12,541 nucleotides of DNA, taken from positions 1 to 12,541 of the forward strand of contig JACDAR010000207.1 of the NCBI GenBank assembly GCA_013695335.1. The letters are read 5' to 3'. The notes beneath the pieces are model-generated. The model ran no database searches, was not told the origin of the DNA, and saw only the letters and a list, made by a program, of their open reading frames with translations. The position numbers and the translations under genes are program-made. This DNA comes from Rubrobacter sp. (GTDB lineage: Bacteria; Actinomycetota; Rubrobacteria; Rubrobacterales; Rubrobacteraceae). Below are positions 1 to 5,849 of this stretch, piece after piece; position 1 is the first letter of the stretch, and each line of letters starts with the position of its first letter.

Positions 1-335
1 GAGTTCGGAGGTTCGTCGGCCCCATTCCAATCGTTCCGAGACGTTTCGTCCCGGTTGGCTGGACTTTAGTCTACCTGTGGTAGTTGGCAAGGGGATCCGG
101 CACTCTCCAGTGAAAAATACACCGAAGTCTGTAGGGGTGGTGCATAGAAATATGCAAGATTTTGCCATATGCCTTGGGCTGACCGAATGTGGCGCACATA
201 GTTTGATACATTTCACTACAATTTGCTTCCCTTGCGGTGGTCAGGGTGTAGGGTCACCTCAAGACACCAATTGTCGAGCGACTTTCATGCGCACGAGGTT
301 ATGTGGGCCGTTCCTCAGAGAAGGAGAATGCGCTC
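1..335. other. Non-coding leader with overlapping hairpins
   Basis: I see no convincing gene here; the open frames give low-complexity translations that resemble nothing I know. The stretch is more AT-rich than the genes around it and probably carries the promoter of the gene starting at 336. Visible structure includes the short palindrome GACT-TT-AGTC at 62-71 and a cluster of ATATGC/GCATA inverted repeats at 141-171. No good -35/-10 pair could be assigned; TACAAT at 217-222 resembles a -10 box but has no matching -35 element. Confidence 0.5.
141..170 (+). repeat. Two overlapping, mutually exclusive hairpins
   Basis: TGCATA (141-146), a GAAA loop (147-150) and TATGCA (151-156) form a perfect 6-bp stem with a four-base loop. 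The right arm of that stem overlaps the left arm of a second hairpin, in which ATATGCAA (150-157) pairs with TTGC-CATAT (162-170) with one bulged C. Both cannot form at once. No U-run follows either, so neither is an ordinary terminator. It could be an RNA switch in the leader of the 336-704 gene or, more simply, clustered operator half-sites. Confidence 0.4.
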
Positions 336-704
336 GTGCGAATACTGATCATGGTTTCACCACTCATGTACCGCGAGGCGTTGGCGCTAGCCATCCACCA
401 GAGACACTCGGACTTCGAAGTGCTGCTCGGGGCTCCGGAGTCCCTGGACGGGGAGGCGGAGAGCTTCCGGCCGCACCTGCTGGTGCGGAACGATACTGAC
501 GGGGCGCACATGGATCTGCTCACGGGGACTCTGTGCTGGATCGAGATCCTCTACAGCAACAGCATGCACGCCAGGATCAGCCTCGAAGGCGAGGTCTGGG
601 AGATAGAGGACATCAGTATAGAGAACCTGCTCGGGATCGTGGAGAAGGTGGAGAAGCTGGGGAAGCTGATTCCCGGAAGCAATGATGGAGGAAATTCGGT
701 GTAG
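336..704 (+). CDS. Small receiver-like (pseudo-receiver) hypothetical protein
   Basis: A 122-residue protein of a type I recall as common in Rubrobacter but without a defined function. The start is GTG 336, chosen because AGAAGGAG lies at 319-326, nine bases upstream; the frame extends back to a GTG at 303 that has no ribosome site. The N-terminus (VRILIMVSPLMYREALALAI) follows the pattern of a response-regulator receiver domain. The acidic pair normally found after the first strand is replaced by Val-Ser-Pro (residues 7-9), and the region where the phosphoacceptor would sit reads PHLLVRNDTDG (46-56). There is no DNA-binding domain, signal peptide or membrane segment. It converges with the response regulator on the other strand, leaving 18 bases between the stop codons. 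A role as a partner or titrator of signalling proteins is inference. Confidence 0.75.
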   Translation: MRILIMVSPLMYREALALAIHQRHSDFEVLLGAPESLDGEAESFRPHLLVRNDTDGAHMDLLTGTLCWIEILYSNSMHARISLEGEVWEIEDISIENLLGIVEKVEKLGKLIPGSNDGGNSV

Positions 705-722
705 CATAACCCGGTTTCCTGA

Positions 723-1394
723 CTACTCTTCGTCCTCTTCGGTAACGTCCATTATGGTGATCCAGTCCTCCCGCAGGGCCTTTCTGGTAGCCTCGCTCCG
801 CGAACCGACCTCCATCTTCTTGTACACGTTGGCGAGGTGTCGTTTCACCGTGCCCTCGGCTATGTGCAGATTAGTAGCTATCTGGTGATTGGAGAGACCT
901 CTGGCGACCAGGAGCAGGATCTCCAACTGGCGGGCCGAGAGTACGCCCCCCGAGCCCTCATCCGACTCCTCAAGCGCATCCAGAGGCATCCCAACGACCA
1001 CATTCTTTGAGAGCGGGTCGAACACCGCCGCCCGCACCGCGCCGATGAGATGCCTGGAGGATGTGCTCTTCAGCACGTAGGCGCTCGCCCCCAGCCTAAG
1101 GAGGCCCCGCATCATCTGAGGGTCCTCGAACATGGTCACTATGACGACCTTCGGCTCAGGGGAGATCTCGCGCATCCGCCTCAGCGATTCCTGCGCCCCC
1201 TCGAAAGGCATCTGCACCTGCATTATCACCACGTCGGGCTTGGTCCGCTGGGCCAGGGAGACGGCCTCCTCGTCGTTGGCCGTCTCTCCGACAACCTCCA
1301 GGCCCCCGTAGGTGGCGAGCAGCCGGGCCAGCCCCTCTCGGAACATGGTGTGATCGTCGGCAAGCAGCACCCTTGTCGGTTGGTTCTCCGTCAT
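723..1394 (-). CDS. NarL/LuxR-type response regulator lacking the phosphoacceptor Asp
   Basis: A 223-residue DNA-binding regulator, the normal length for the NarL/FixJ family. Residues 8-125 form a receiver domain with the acidic pair D13-D14, T87 and K109 in place. Residues 150-210 form a LuxR helix-turn-helix (LSARQLEILLLVARGLSNHQIA, then EGTVKRHLANVYKKM). The residue that should accept phosphate is Gln59, in PDVVIMQVQMP, where the family has Asp. The codon is CAG, so a single-base change does not explain it. Phosphorylation-independent control is therefore likely, by dimerisation, ligand or protein partner. There is no Shine-Dalgarno sequence before the ATG, so the message may be leaderless or poorly translated. 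It is divergent from the PadR-PAS gene and shares repeat boxes with it. No histidine kinase is encoded nearby. Confidence 0.9.
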   Translation of the reverse strand: MTENQPTRVLLADDHTMFREGLARLLATYGGLEVVGETANDEEAVSLAQRTKPDVVIMQVQMPFEGAQESLRRMREISPEPKVVIVTMFEDPQMMRGLLRLGASAYVLKSTSSRHLIGAVRAAVFDPLSKNVVVGMPLDALEESDEGSGGVLSARQLEILLLVARGLSNHQIATNLHIAEGTVKRHLANVYKKMEVGSRSEATRKALREDWITIMDVTEEDEE

Positions 1395-1503
1395 TGATTG
1401 TGAGGGGGTAGTGGTTGCAAGATTCTCACGATTCTTGACCTTCTTCGATGCAATCTGCCGACTTCTCCCATTTTGTGACCGCTATCCAGCTTCACAGCCC
1501 ATC

Positions 1504-1541
1504 ACATTTTACACATTCCGATGTATTCCATACTACATACT
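1504..1541. promoter_or_regulatory. Candidate operator upstream of response regulator
   Basis: ACATTTTAC (1504-1512) and ACTACATACT (1532-1541) both recur on the other side of the intergenic region. The inverted repeat ATGTA-N8-TACAT lies between them at 1521-1538 and overlaps the second box. PadR-family operators are typically ATGT/ACAT dyads, so this site could be bound by the adjacent PadR-PAS protein. That link is inference. Confidence 0.4.
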
Positions 1542-1855
1542 TCTATACAATCCGGGGCCGCTGGGGAGATCCAACCCATCCTGAAAGTCCCGTGCGAAGT
1601 ATAGGGTGTTCTCAGCAACCATAAAGACGCGTTGGGGAAATCGCCAGTCACAGGATAGCCCTCCTCCGGTGTTCGCCCTCCCTGATCTATGTCGCACTTT
1701 TGCCTGGCGTCGGCAGGAATTACGGAGACGGCAGGGGAGCGAAGATGGGTGGCGCCGAACGACACGATGGGACGCTAAACCGTTCCGCGATAATCTACCG
1801 CATGGTGGCTGACGTGACGCGGCGGCCAGCCTATCGGCCTTCCCGCGACTGAGAA

Positions 1856-1891
1856 GACTACATACTGACTACATACTTTGGGACATTTTAC
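1856..1891. promoter_or_regulatory. Tandem 11-base repeat and box upstream of PadR-PAS gene
   Basis: GACTACATACT occurs twice head to tail (1856-1866 and 1867-1877), an exact 11-base period of about one DNA turn. ACATTTTAC follows at 1883-1891. The same two box types occur at 1504-1541. Spacing of one helical turn suggests two regulator subunits binding the same face of the DNA. The boxes end 90 bases before the GTG at 1982. Confidence 0.45.
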
Positions 1892-1981
1892 CCGCAGTTG
1901 CGCGCAAAACGCTATCTTCACGGCCCGGTTCACGCTATAAGTGATCCTACTGGAAACCGGGGAAGTCCTGGAAGGAGCATC

Positions 1982-3001
1982 GTGGACAACGGAAACGGAG
2001 GACGCTCGTTGGCGGCACCCCTGGAAGTGCACCACGCAAACATTCGCCACCAGGACAACGGAGATGGAGCCAGTGCGGGGGAGCCAGGGATGACTACCGC
2101 CTCCGAGGACTGGCTGGTCCCATTGCTGCTCGTCTCCATGCTCGAAGGCAACGTCTACGGCGGTCAACTCAAGAGCAGGGTCGAGGAGCTTGGTTTCGAG
2201 CTGTCCCGTTCCGGGATGATGTACCGGGCGCTGCACACCATGGATCAAGAGGGTCTCGTCGTCTCCGAGCACGTTGGGGACGAGGTCCTGCTCTCCCGCT
2301 GGAGGTTCGGGCTGACCGAGGCCGGAGAAGTATACCTGGAGTTCTGGGCGCACTCTCTGGCGCAATACAGGAAAGAGCTAGACGAATTTCTCCGCATCTA
2401 CGAAGCCCTGAACGTTTCCCAAAGTTCCGGAGAACTCGACAGGAAATTCGAGGTGCTCGAAGTAGAGGCCAATGGACACTCAAAGAAGAGTCCGGTGGAA
2501 TCCCAAAGGAAAAGCCGATCACGTCTTTCTCAGAGTCAGGGAACTTCCTTGGGGAACTGGCATGATTTCTGGCGGCTGCCCCGCACCAACGTCAAGGTCT
2601 TCTTTCTCGCCCGCCACGGCCTGCGCTCCCTGAGCCGCTCCGGCGAGCCCTTCCTTGGCTACGAGGCGCGGGATCTGTTCTGGAGGGACATGTTCGGGCT
2701 GATCCATGAGGAAGATCTCACGACGCTCAACGATGGAATCTCCTCGATCATCGAGAGACCGGGATCTTCTATGAGCGTCGAGGTACGTATGCTGGACACC
2801 TCAGAGGCGTGGCAGTGGATCGAAGCCAGCGTCCAGAACGTGCTCGAAAGTCCCGGCGACACGGGCCTCCTTGTGGTGAATCTCCGTGAGCATTCCAGCG
2901 TACACGAAACCGAAAAGCCCCCGCAGCCCGTTCGCCCATCCTACCGGGATGCCCTGAAAGGACTGTTTCCGTCAGGGGCTCGCGGCAACGGCGCGGGATA
3001 A
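1982..3001 (+). CDS. PadR-type winged-helix regulator fused to a PAS domain
   Basis: A 339-residue protein from GTG 1982, chosen because GGAAGGAG lies at 1970-1977. ATG 2090, with GGGGGAG upstream at 2077-2083, is an alternative that removes a disordered 36-residue head and still keeps every domain. Residues 43-140 match a PadR winged helix: VPLLLVSMLEGNVYGGQL, the recognition-helix region with SGMMYRALHTMDQEGLV, and the wing ending LTEAGEVYL, followed by a dimerisation helix. A charged linker (145-190) leads to a PAS fold at about 203-303, with FLGYEARDLFWRDMFGLIHEEDL and then the closing strands QWIEASVQNVL and TGLLVVNLREH. PadR proteins are usually 100-180 residues, so the PAS tail is unusual. 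It would let a bound small molecule or cofactor control DNA binding. No ligand residues can be named from sequence alone. Confidence 0.8.
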   Translation: MDNGNGGRSLAAPLEVHHANIRHQDNGDGASAGEPGMTTASEDWLVPLLLVSMLEGNVYGGQLKSRVEELGFELSRSGMMYRALHTMDQEGLVVSEHVGDEVLLSRWRFGLTEAGEVYLEFWAHSLAQYRKELDEFLRIYEALNVSQSSGELDRKFEVLEVEANGHSKKSPVESQRKSRSRLSQSQGTSLGNWHDFWRLPRTNVKVFFLARHGLRSLSRSGEPFLGYEARDLFWRDMFGLIHEEDLTTLNDGISSIIERPGSSMSVEVRMLDTSEAWQWIEASVQNVLESPGDTGLLVVNLREHSSVHETEKPPQPVRPSYRDALKGLFPSGARGNGAG

Positions 3002-3194
3002 AGTGATCCTCCGGTAAGCCAGACCGGACGACAACGATTCGCCGGACGCCCCTCCAGAGAACCAGACGCCGATTCCCGGCGACGCACCCAGATAGCCTGC
3101 ACCCTTCGGACCATTTTTGCTTCAAAGCAGGTCACAAGACGTTACGCTCGGACGCATTCGGGTAAGTGAATAGTCAGGCACTCGCCTCTTGCGA
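3002..3194. other. Non-coding spacer
   Basis: No gene is visible between the PadR-PAS stop and the hydrolase remnant. The stretch contains a weak hairpin, TCCGGT (3010-3015) with ACCGGA (3023-3028), nine bases after the stop codon. It has no U-run and is at best a poor terminator. The stronger hairpin at 3176-3200 is listed separately. Confidence 0.5.
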
Positions 3195-3200
3195 GTGTCT
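3176..3200. repeat. Strong hairpin at the edge of the hydrolase remnant
   Basis: AGGCACTCGC (3176-3185) pairs with GCGAGTGTCT (3191-3200) across a 5-base loop, giving a 10-bp stem with one G-T pair. No U-run follows. It sits exactly where recognisable hydrolase sequence begins. It may be a barrier to transcription leaving the PadR-PAS gene or the scar of a rearrangement. Confidence 0.5.
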
Positions 3201-3526
3201 CAGTTGCCAGGGCTGGTCGTGCTGGCCCGCGCAAAGAAGGTTACGCTGGACGAGGTGCGCTCCTTCGCCGCCTCGACTTCCCTGGAAGGGGCTCTGCATC
3301 AACTCGTCTACGGGCCAGCCCAGAAAGGGGCGCCCAGGGGTTCCTTGCAGAAGCCAGTCGTGATCGGGTGGGCCGCCAGGACCGGGTGTGTTTCCCTGGT
3401 CAATCCGAGAAAGCAATGAGGCTCTTCCCGGAGGCGCGGTTGCACTGGTTCGACGGCTGCGGGCACTTGCCGTAGTGGGACGTGCCTCGGGAGACTACGC
3501 GCATGATCCTGGCGAACACCGGGTAG
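3195..3526 (+). pseudogene. Decayed 3' part of an alpha/beta hydrolase gene
   Basis: The translation resembles the C-terminal third of alpha/beta hydrolases. It reads KKVTLDEVRSFAAS, then LHQLVYGPAQKGAPRGS and KPVVIGW in one frame, then shifts frame at about 3369-3373. There, restoring one missing G would give GWGRQDRVCF. The second frame continues with RLFPEARLHWFDGCGHLP, which contains the likely catalytic His in CGH. It is then broken by TAG at 3473-3475 where homologues have a residue before Trp-Asp, and resumes as WDVPRETTRMILANTG to a second stop at 3524-3526. The N-terminal part with the nucleophile elbow is absent. A sequencing error could explain the frameshift, but not the truncation and the extra stop as well. 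Confidence 0.75.
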
Positions 3527-3528
3527 GA

Positions 3529-3540
3529 ACATTTTAATGT
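3529..3540. promoter_or_regulatory. Palindrome ACATT-TT-AATGT before the gene run
   Basis: A perfect 5-base inverted repeat with a 2-base centre lies 60 bases before the ATG at 3601. It begins with ACATTTTA, the same string found in both boxes of the 1395-1981 region. TAATGT at 3535-3540 could serve as a -10 element, so a repressor here would block transcription. No -35 element was recognised. Confidence 0.4.
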
Positions 3541-3600
3541 ACGGCTTTTCTCGTGTGGTTCACGGGAGAGCGCGCAAGAAGCTATCGGAAGGAGACCGAA

Positions 3601-3906
3601 ATGGCTGACGTAAACGTAGGGCTTCTAGTTCGCATGGAGGCGTTGCCTGGCAAGGAGGCTGACGTCGAGCAGTTCCTGCAAAGCGGGCTTGCGCTCGTGA
3701 ACGAGGAGCCGGACACGATCACGTGGTACGCGATCCGGCTCGGGCCCAGCACGTTCGGCATTGTCGACACTTTCCCGGACGACTCGGGCCGCCAGACGCA
3801 TCTCTCCGGCCCCGTGGCCGAAGCGCTGATGGAGACCGTGGGCGAGATCATCGAGGAGCCCACCATAGAACACGTGGACCTCATCGCGGCCAAACTGCCC
3901 GGCTAA
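3601..3906 (+). CDS. Antibiotic biosynthesis monooxygenase (ABM) fold protein
   Basis: A 101-residue protein with the ferredoxin-like fold of the ABM family (dimeric alpha+beta barrel). The first strand is VNVGLLVRMEALPGKEADVEQFL (5-26 region), with the second half at TWYAIRLGPSTFGIVDTFPD (41-60) and the final strand at 90-96. It is of the family's usual length. Start ATG 3601 is set by GGAAGGAG at 3587-3594; a longer frame opens at GTG 3553 without a ribosome site. Members use no metal or bound cofactor, oxidise quinol-like substrates or act as small stress proteins, and the substrate cannot be read from sequence. It is the first gene of the run and lies 39 bases before the cyclase gene. Confidence 0.8.
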   Translation: MADVNVGLLVRMEALPGKEADVEQFLQSGLALVNEEPDTITWYAIRLGPSTFGIVDTFPDDSGRQTHLSGPVAEALMETVGEIIEEPTIEHVDLIAAKLPG

Positions 3907-3945
3907 ACGAGCAAGGTACACAAAGCACGAACAGGAGGAAATTTC

Positions 3946-4416
3946 ATGCCAAAAGACACCAACATCGCGGCCCAGGAGAAGTTCGCCGAGGGCGTGAACA
4001 GCGGCAACTTCGACGTCTTCGACGAGGTCGTGTCCCCCGACGTGGTGGACCATGACCCCGCTCCAGAGCAGGGACCAGGCCCGCAGGGCTTCAAGGACAT
4101 GTTCCAGACGATGCGCACCGCCTTCCCCGATCTCGAGGTCACGCCCGAGCACATGACCGCCACCGAAGACGACGTGGCGCTGGCTTACACCATCACAGGC
4201 ACGCACCAGGGCGACTTCATCGGCGTGGCCCCGACCGGACGGAAGATAACGGCCCGCGGGGTCCAGATCGGGCGCTTCGAGGACGGCCGCCTCGCCGAGC
4301 GCTGGGGCTCTTCCGACCAGCTCGCCATCCTCCAGCAGATCGGCGCGGAGCCACAGGCGGGCGAACAGGACAAGGGACTGGTGGATAAGGTCCGCGACAG
4401 CCTGACCGGCCAGTAG
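3946..4416 (+). CDS. SnoaL-like ester cyclase family protein
   Basis: A 156-residue NTF2-fold protein of the SnoaL/ester cyclase family. The N-terminal helix is AAQEKFAEGVNSGNFDVFDEVVSPDVVDHDP (8-38 region). The core TAFPDLEVTPEHMTATED (58-75) leads into the strands VALAYTITGTHQGDFIGVAPTGR and GVQIGRFEDGRLAERWGSSD (105-124). This is the usual pattern, with Asp and His lining a small pocket (VDHDP). AGGAGGA at 3933-3939 fixes the ATG. Characterised relatives cyclise polyketides by aldol chemistry, but most such stand-alone proteins have unknown substrates. There is no polyketide synthase here, so a polyketide role is unlikely. A C-terminal tail of about 25 charged residues is extra. Confidence 0.8.
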   Translation: MPKDTNIAAQEKFAEGVNSGNFDVFDEVVSPDVVDHDPAPEQGPGPQGFKDMFQTMRTAFPDLEVTPEHMTATEDDVALAYTITGTHQGDFIGVAPTGRKITARGVQIGRFEDGRLAERWGSSDQLAILQQIGAEPQAGEQDKGLVDKVRDSLTGQ

Positions 4417-4425
4417 GCGCCGCCG

Positions 4426-5478
4426 ATGAAGATAGTAGCCGTACTTTGTCCGGGCGGAGACGCGGCGCACGACCCTGAACTCCTCGGGTGCGCGGAGAAC
4501 GCGCTCGGCCTGCGGGACTTCGTCGAGGAGCGGGGACACGAGCTAATCTCCATCACCGACCGCGAGGGGGATGAGCTTCGCGGGCATCTGCAAGACGCGG
4601 AGGTGCTCATCACCACGCCGTTCTGGCCAGTCTACGTTGACGCGGAGATGCTCGACGGCGCCCCGGAGTTGAAGTTGATCCTCACAGCGGGCGTTGGCTC
4701 GGACCACGTGGACCTCGGCGCGGCGGCCGAGCGGAACATAACGGTCGCCGAGCAGACAGACTCCAACACCGTCAGCGTCGCGGAGCACGCGGTCATGCAG
4801 ATCCTGGCGCTCGTCCGCAACTTCATCCCGGCATACAGGGACGTTGTGGACGGGGGCTGGTCCATCGGCGAGATCGCCGCGCGCTCCCACGACCTGGAGC
4901 ACAAAACCGTCGGCATCTATGGAGCTGGCCGCATCGGGCAGCTCATCTCGCTGCGCCTCAAGCCTTTCGACGTTGAGACACTCTACTACAAGCGGACCCG
5001 CCTGGAGACGACGGAGGAGAGCACCCTCGGCTTCAAGTACGCGAGGCTTGGAGAGATGCTGGAGAGGTGCGATGTCATTGTCATCGCCTCCCCCCTGACG
5101 CCCGAGACGCGGGGCCTCTTCGACCGCGAGAACATCTCGAAGATGAAGCGGGGCTCGTACATCGTGAACATAGCGCGCGGCGCGATCATGGAGACCGACG
5201 CCGTGGTCGAGGCGCTCGAGAGCGGGCAACTCGGCGGCTACGCAGGGGACGTGTGGGACCCGCAGCCAGCTCCAGAAGACCATCCCTGGCGAACCATGCC
5301 CTACCACGCCTTGACCCCGCATATCTCAGGGACCACGCTCGAAGGACAGCGGCGTTATGCCGAAGACGTCAGGCTCTGCCTGGAGGCGTACTTCGATGGC
5401 GAGTCGATGGAGCAGGACCACCTGATCGTCCATGACGGTAAGATCGTCAGCGGAAGCTACCGCGCCGTCTACGAATAG
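4426..5478 (+). CDS. fdh: Metal-free formate dehydrogenase, probably NADP+-linked
   Basis: A 350-residue D-2-hydroxyacid dehydrogenase family enzyme that matches the formate dehydrogenases rather than the lactate or glycerate enzymes. It has PFWPVY (65-70), TAGVGSDHVDL (87-97), SNTVSVAEH (113-121), the Rossmann loop GAGRIG (166-171), NIARG with R251, GDVWDPQPAPEDHPWRTMPY with D275 and Q280, and TPHISGTT with H299. These correspond to the formate- and NAD-binding Asn, Arg, Asp, Gln and His of the Pseudomonas and Candida boidinii enzymes. After the second Rossmann strand it reads LYYKRTR (186-192), where the NAD+-specific enzymes have Asp (YYDY in C. boidinii, YTDR in Pseudomonas). K189-R190 would instead favour the 2'-phosphate of NADP+. 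The length is closer to the yeast form than to the 400-residue Pseudomonas form. There is no Shine-Dalgarno sequence, and the start lies nine bases after the cyclase stop, suggesting translational coupling. Confidence 0.88.
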   Translation: MKIVAVLCPGGDAAHDPELLGCAENALGLRDFVEERGHELISITDREGDELRGHLQDAEVLITTPFWPVYVDAEMLDGAPELKLILTAGVGSDHVDLGAAAERNITVAEQTDSNTVSVAEHAVMQILALVRNFIPAYRDVVDGGWSIGEIAARSHDLEHKTVGIYGAGRIGQLISLRLKPFDVETLYYKRTRLETTEESTLGFKYARLGEMLERCDVIVIASPLTPETRGLFDRENISKMKRGSYIVNIARGAIMETDAVVEALESGQLGGYAGDVWDPQPAPEDHPWRTMPYHALTPHISGTTLEGQRRYAEDVRLCLEAYFDGESMEQDHLIVHDGKIVSGSYRAVYE

Positions 5479-5516
5479 CCACGGACGGCGAAACATCCAA
5501 CCGGAAGGTGATATCC

Positions 5517-5732
5517 ATGAGCGAAGGCAGAAGAGCGGTGCATCCTCAAGAACCCGCCGAAGGCTCCGAGGAAGACGTGGAGGCCCCAGGCATCGAAGAG
5601 TCGAGGGATGATCTCGGCACGCCAGATAACGGCGCTGAGGAACGGTCTTCAGCCCATCCGCAAGAACCCGCCGAGGGCGGCGACGACCAGATCGATGAGC
5701 CCGGCGCCCACCGGTCTGGCAACGCCGCCTAG
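5517..5732 (+). CDS. Small acidic protein with duplicated HPQEPAEG motif
   Basis: A 71-residue protein I do not recognise. ATG 5517 follows GGAAGGTG (5503-5510) at good spacing. It is rich in Glu, Asp, Pro, Gly and Ala, with no Cys, Trp, Phe or Tyr, and so is probably disordered and soluble. HPQEPAEG occurs twice (residues 9-16 and 47-54), each copy followed by an acidic stretch and a Pro-Gly pair (APGIEES, EPGAHRS), which indicates an internal duplication of a unit of about 38 residues. It lies between formate dehydrogenase and the molybdenum enzyme genes. A role as a scaffold or stress (hydrophilin-like) protein is a guess. Confidence 0.6.
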   Translation: MSEGRRAVHPQEPAEGSEEDVEAPGIEESRDDLGTPDNGAEERSSAHPQEPAEGGDDQIDEPGAHRSGNAA

Positions 5733-5789
5733 CGGTGTCCCGGAAGTCATGGGTCTGTTGGAACAGGAGCGCGTGAGGGTACAAGCAGG

Positions 5790-5813
5790 CTGTCGGGCAT
5801 GGCTGCACGACAG
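5790..5813. repeat. Leader hairpin before the molybdenum hydroxylase genes
   Basis: CTGTCG (5790-5795) pairs with CGACAG (5808-5813), continued after one mismatch by GCA/TGC around a TGGC loop. It ends 36 bases before the ATG at 5850 and buries the alternative ATG at 5799, which supports 5850 as the start. A role in control or in processing of the long message is possible. Confidence 0.4.
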
Positions 5814-5849
5814 GTTGGCGAAAGTGAAGGCTCTGGAAAAGAGAGGAAG

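Larger units (their letters stand above)
1395..1981. promoter_or_regulatory. Divergent intergenic control region
   Basis: About 590 bases separate the start of the response regulator (leftward) from the PadR-PAS gene (rightward). The open frames inside are short and have no ribosome sites, so I read it as non-coding. It holds an imperfect dyad of CAAGA/TCTTG arms at 1418-1437, the repeated boxes described separately at 1504-1541 and 1856-1891, and a 10-base palindrome TTGCGCGCAA at 1898-1907. No clear sigma-70 hexamer pairs could be assigned. Confidence 0.55.

Noticed and set aside
77..499. A 140-codon frame overlapping the start of the 336-704 gene
   Set aside because: No ribosome site, unlikely composition, and out of frame with the supported gene.
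1502..1765. An 87-codon leftward frame in the divergent intergenic region
   Set aside because: No ribosome site and no family resemblance; it overlaps the repeated boxes.
1898..1981. TTG 1898 as the start of the PadR-PAS protein
   Set aside because: No ribosome site; the added 28 residues are unlike a domain, and a good site precedes GTG 1982.
3526..3555. GGAAC...CGT considered as an ECF-sigma promoter for the gene run
   Set aside because: The spacer is 21 bases, too long for the usual 16-17.
3625..4539. A 304-codon antisense frame opposite the monooxygenase-fold and cyclase genes
   Set aside because: Composition is a shadow of the GC-rich plus-strand codons; both plus-strand genes have strong ribosome sites.
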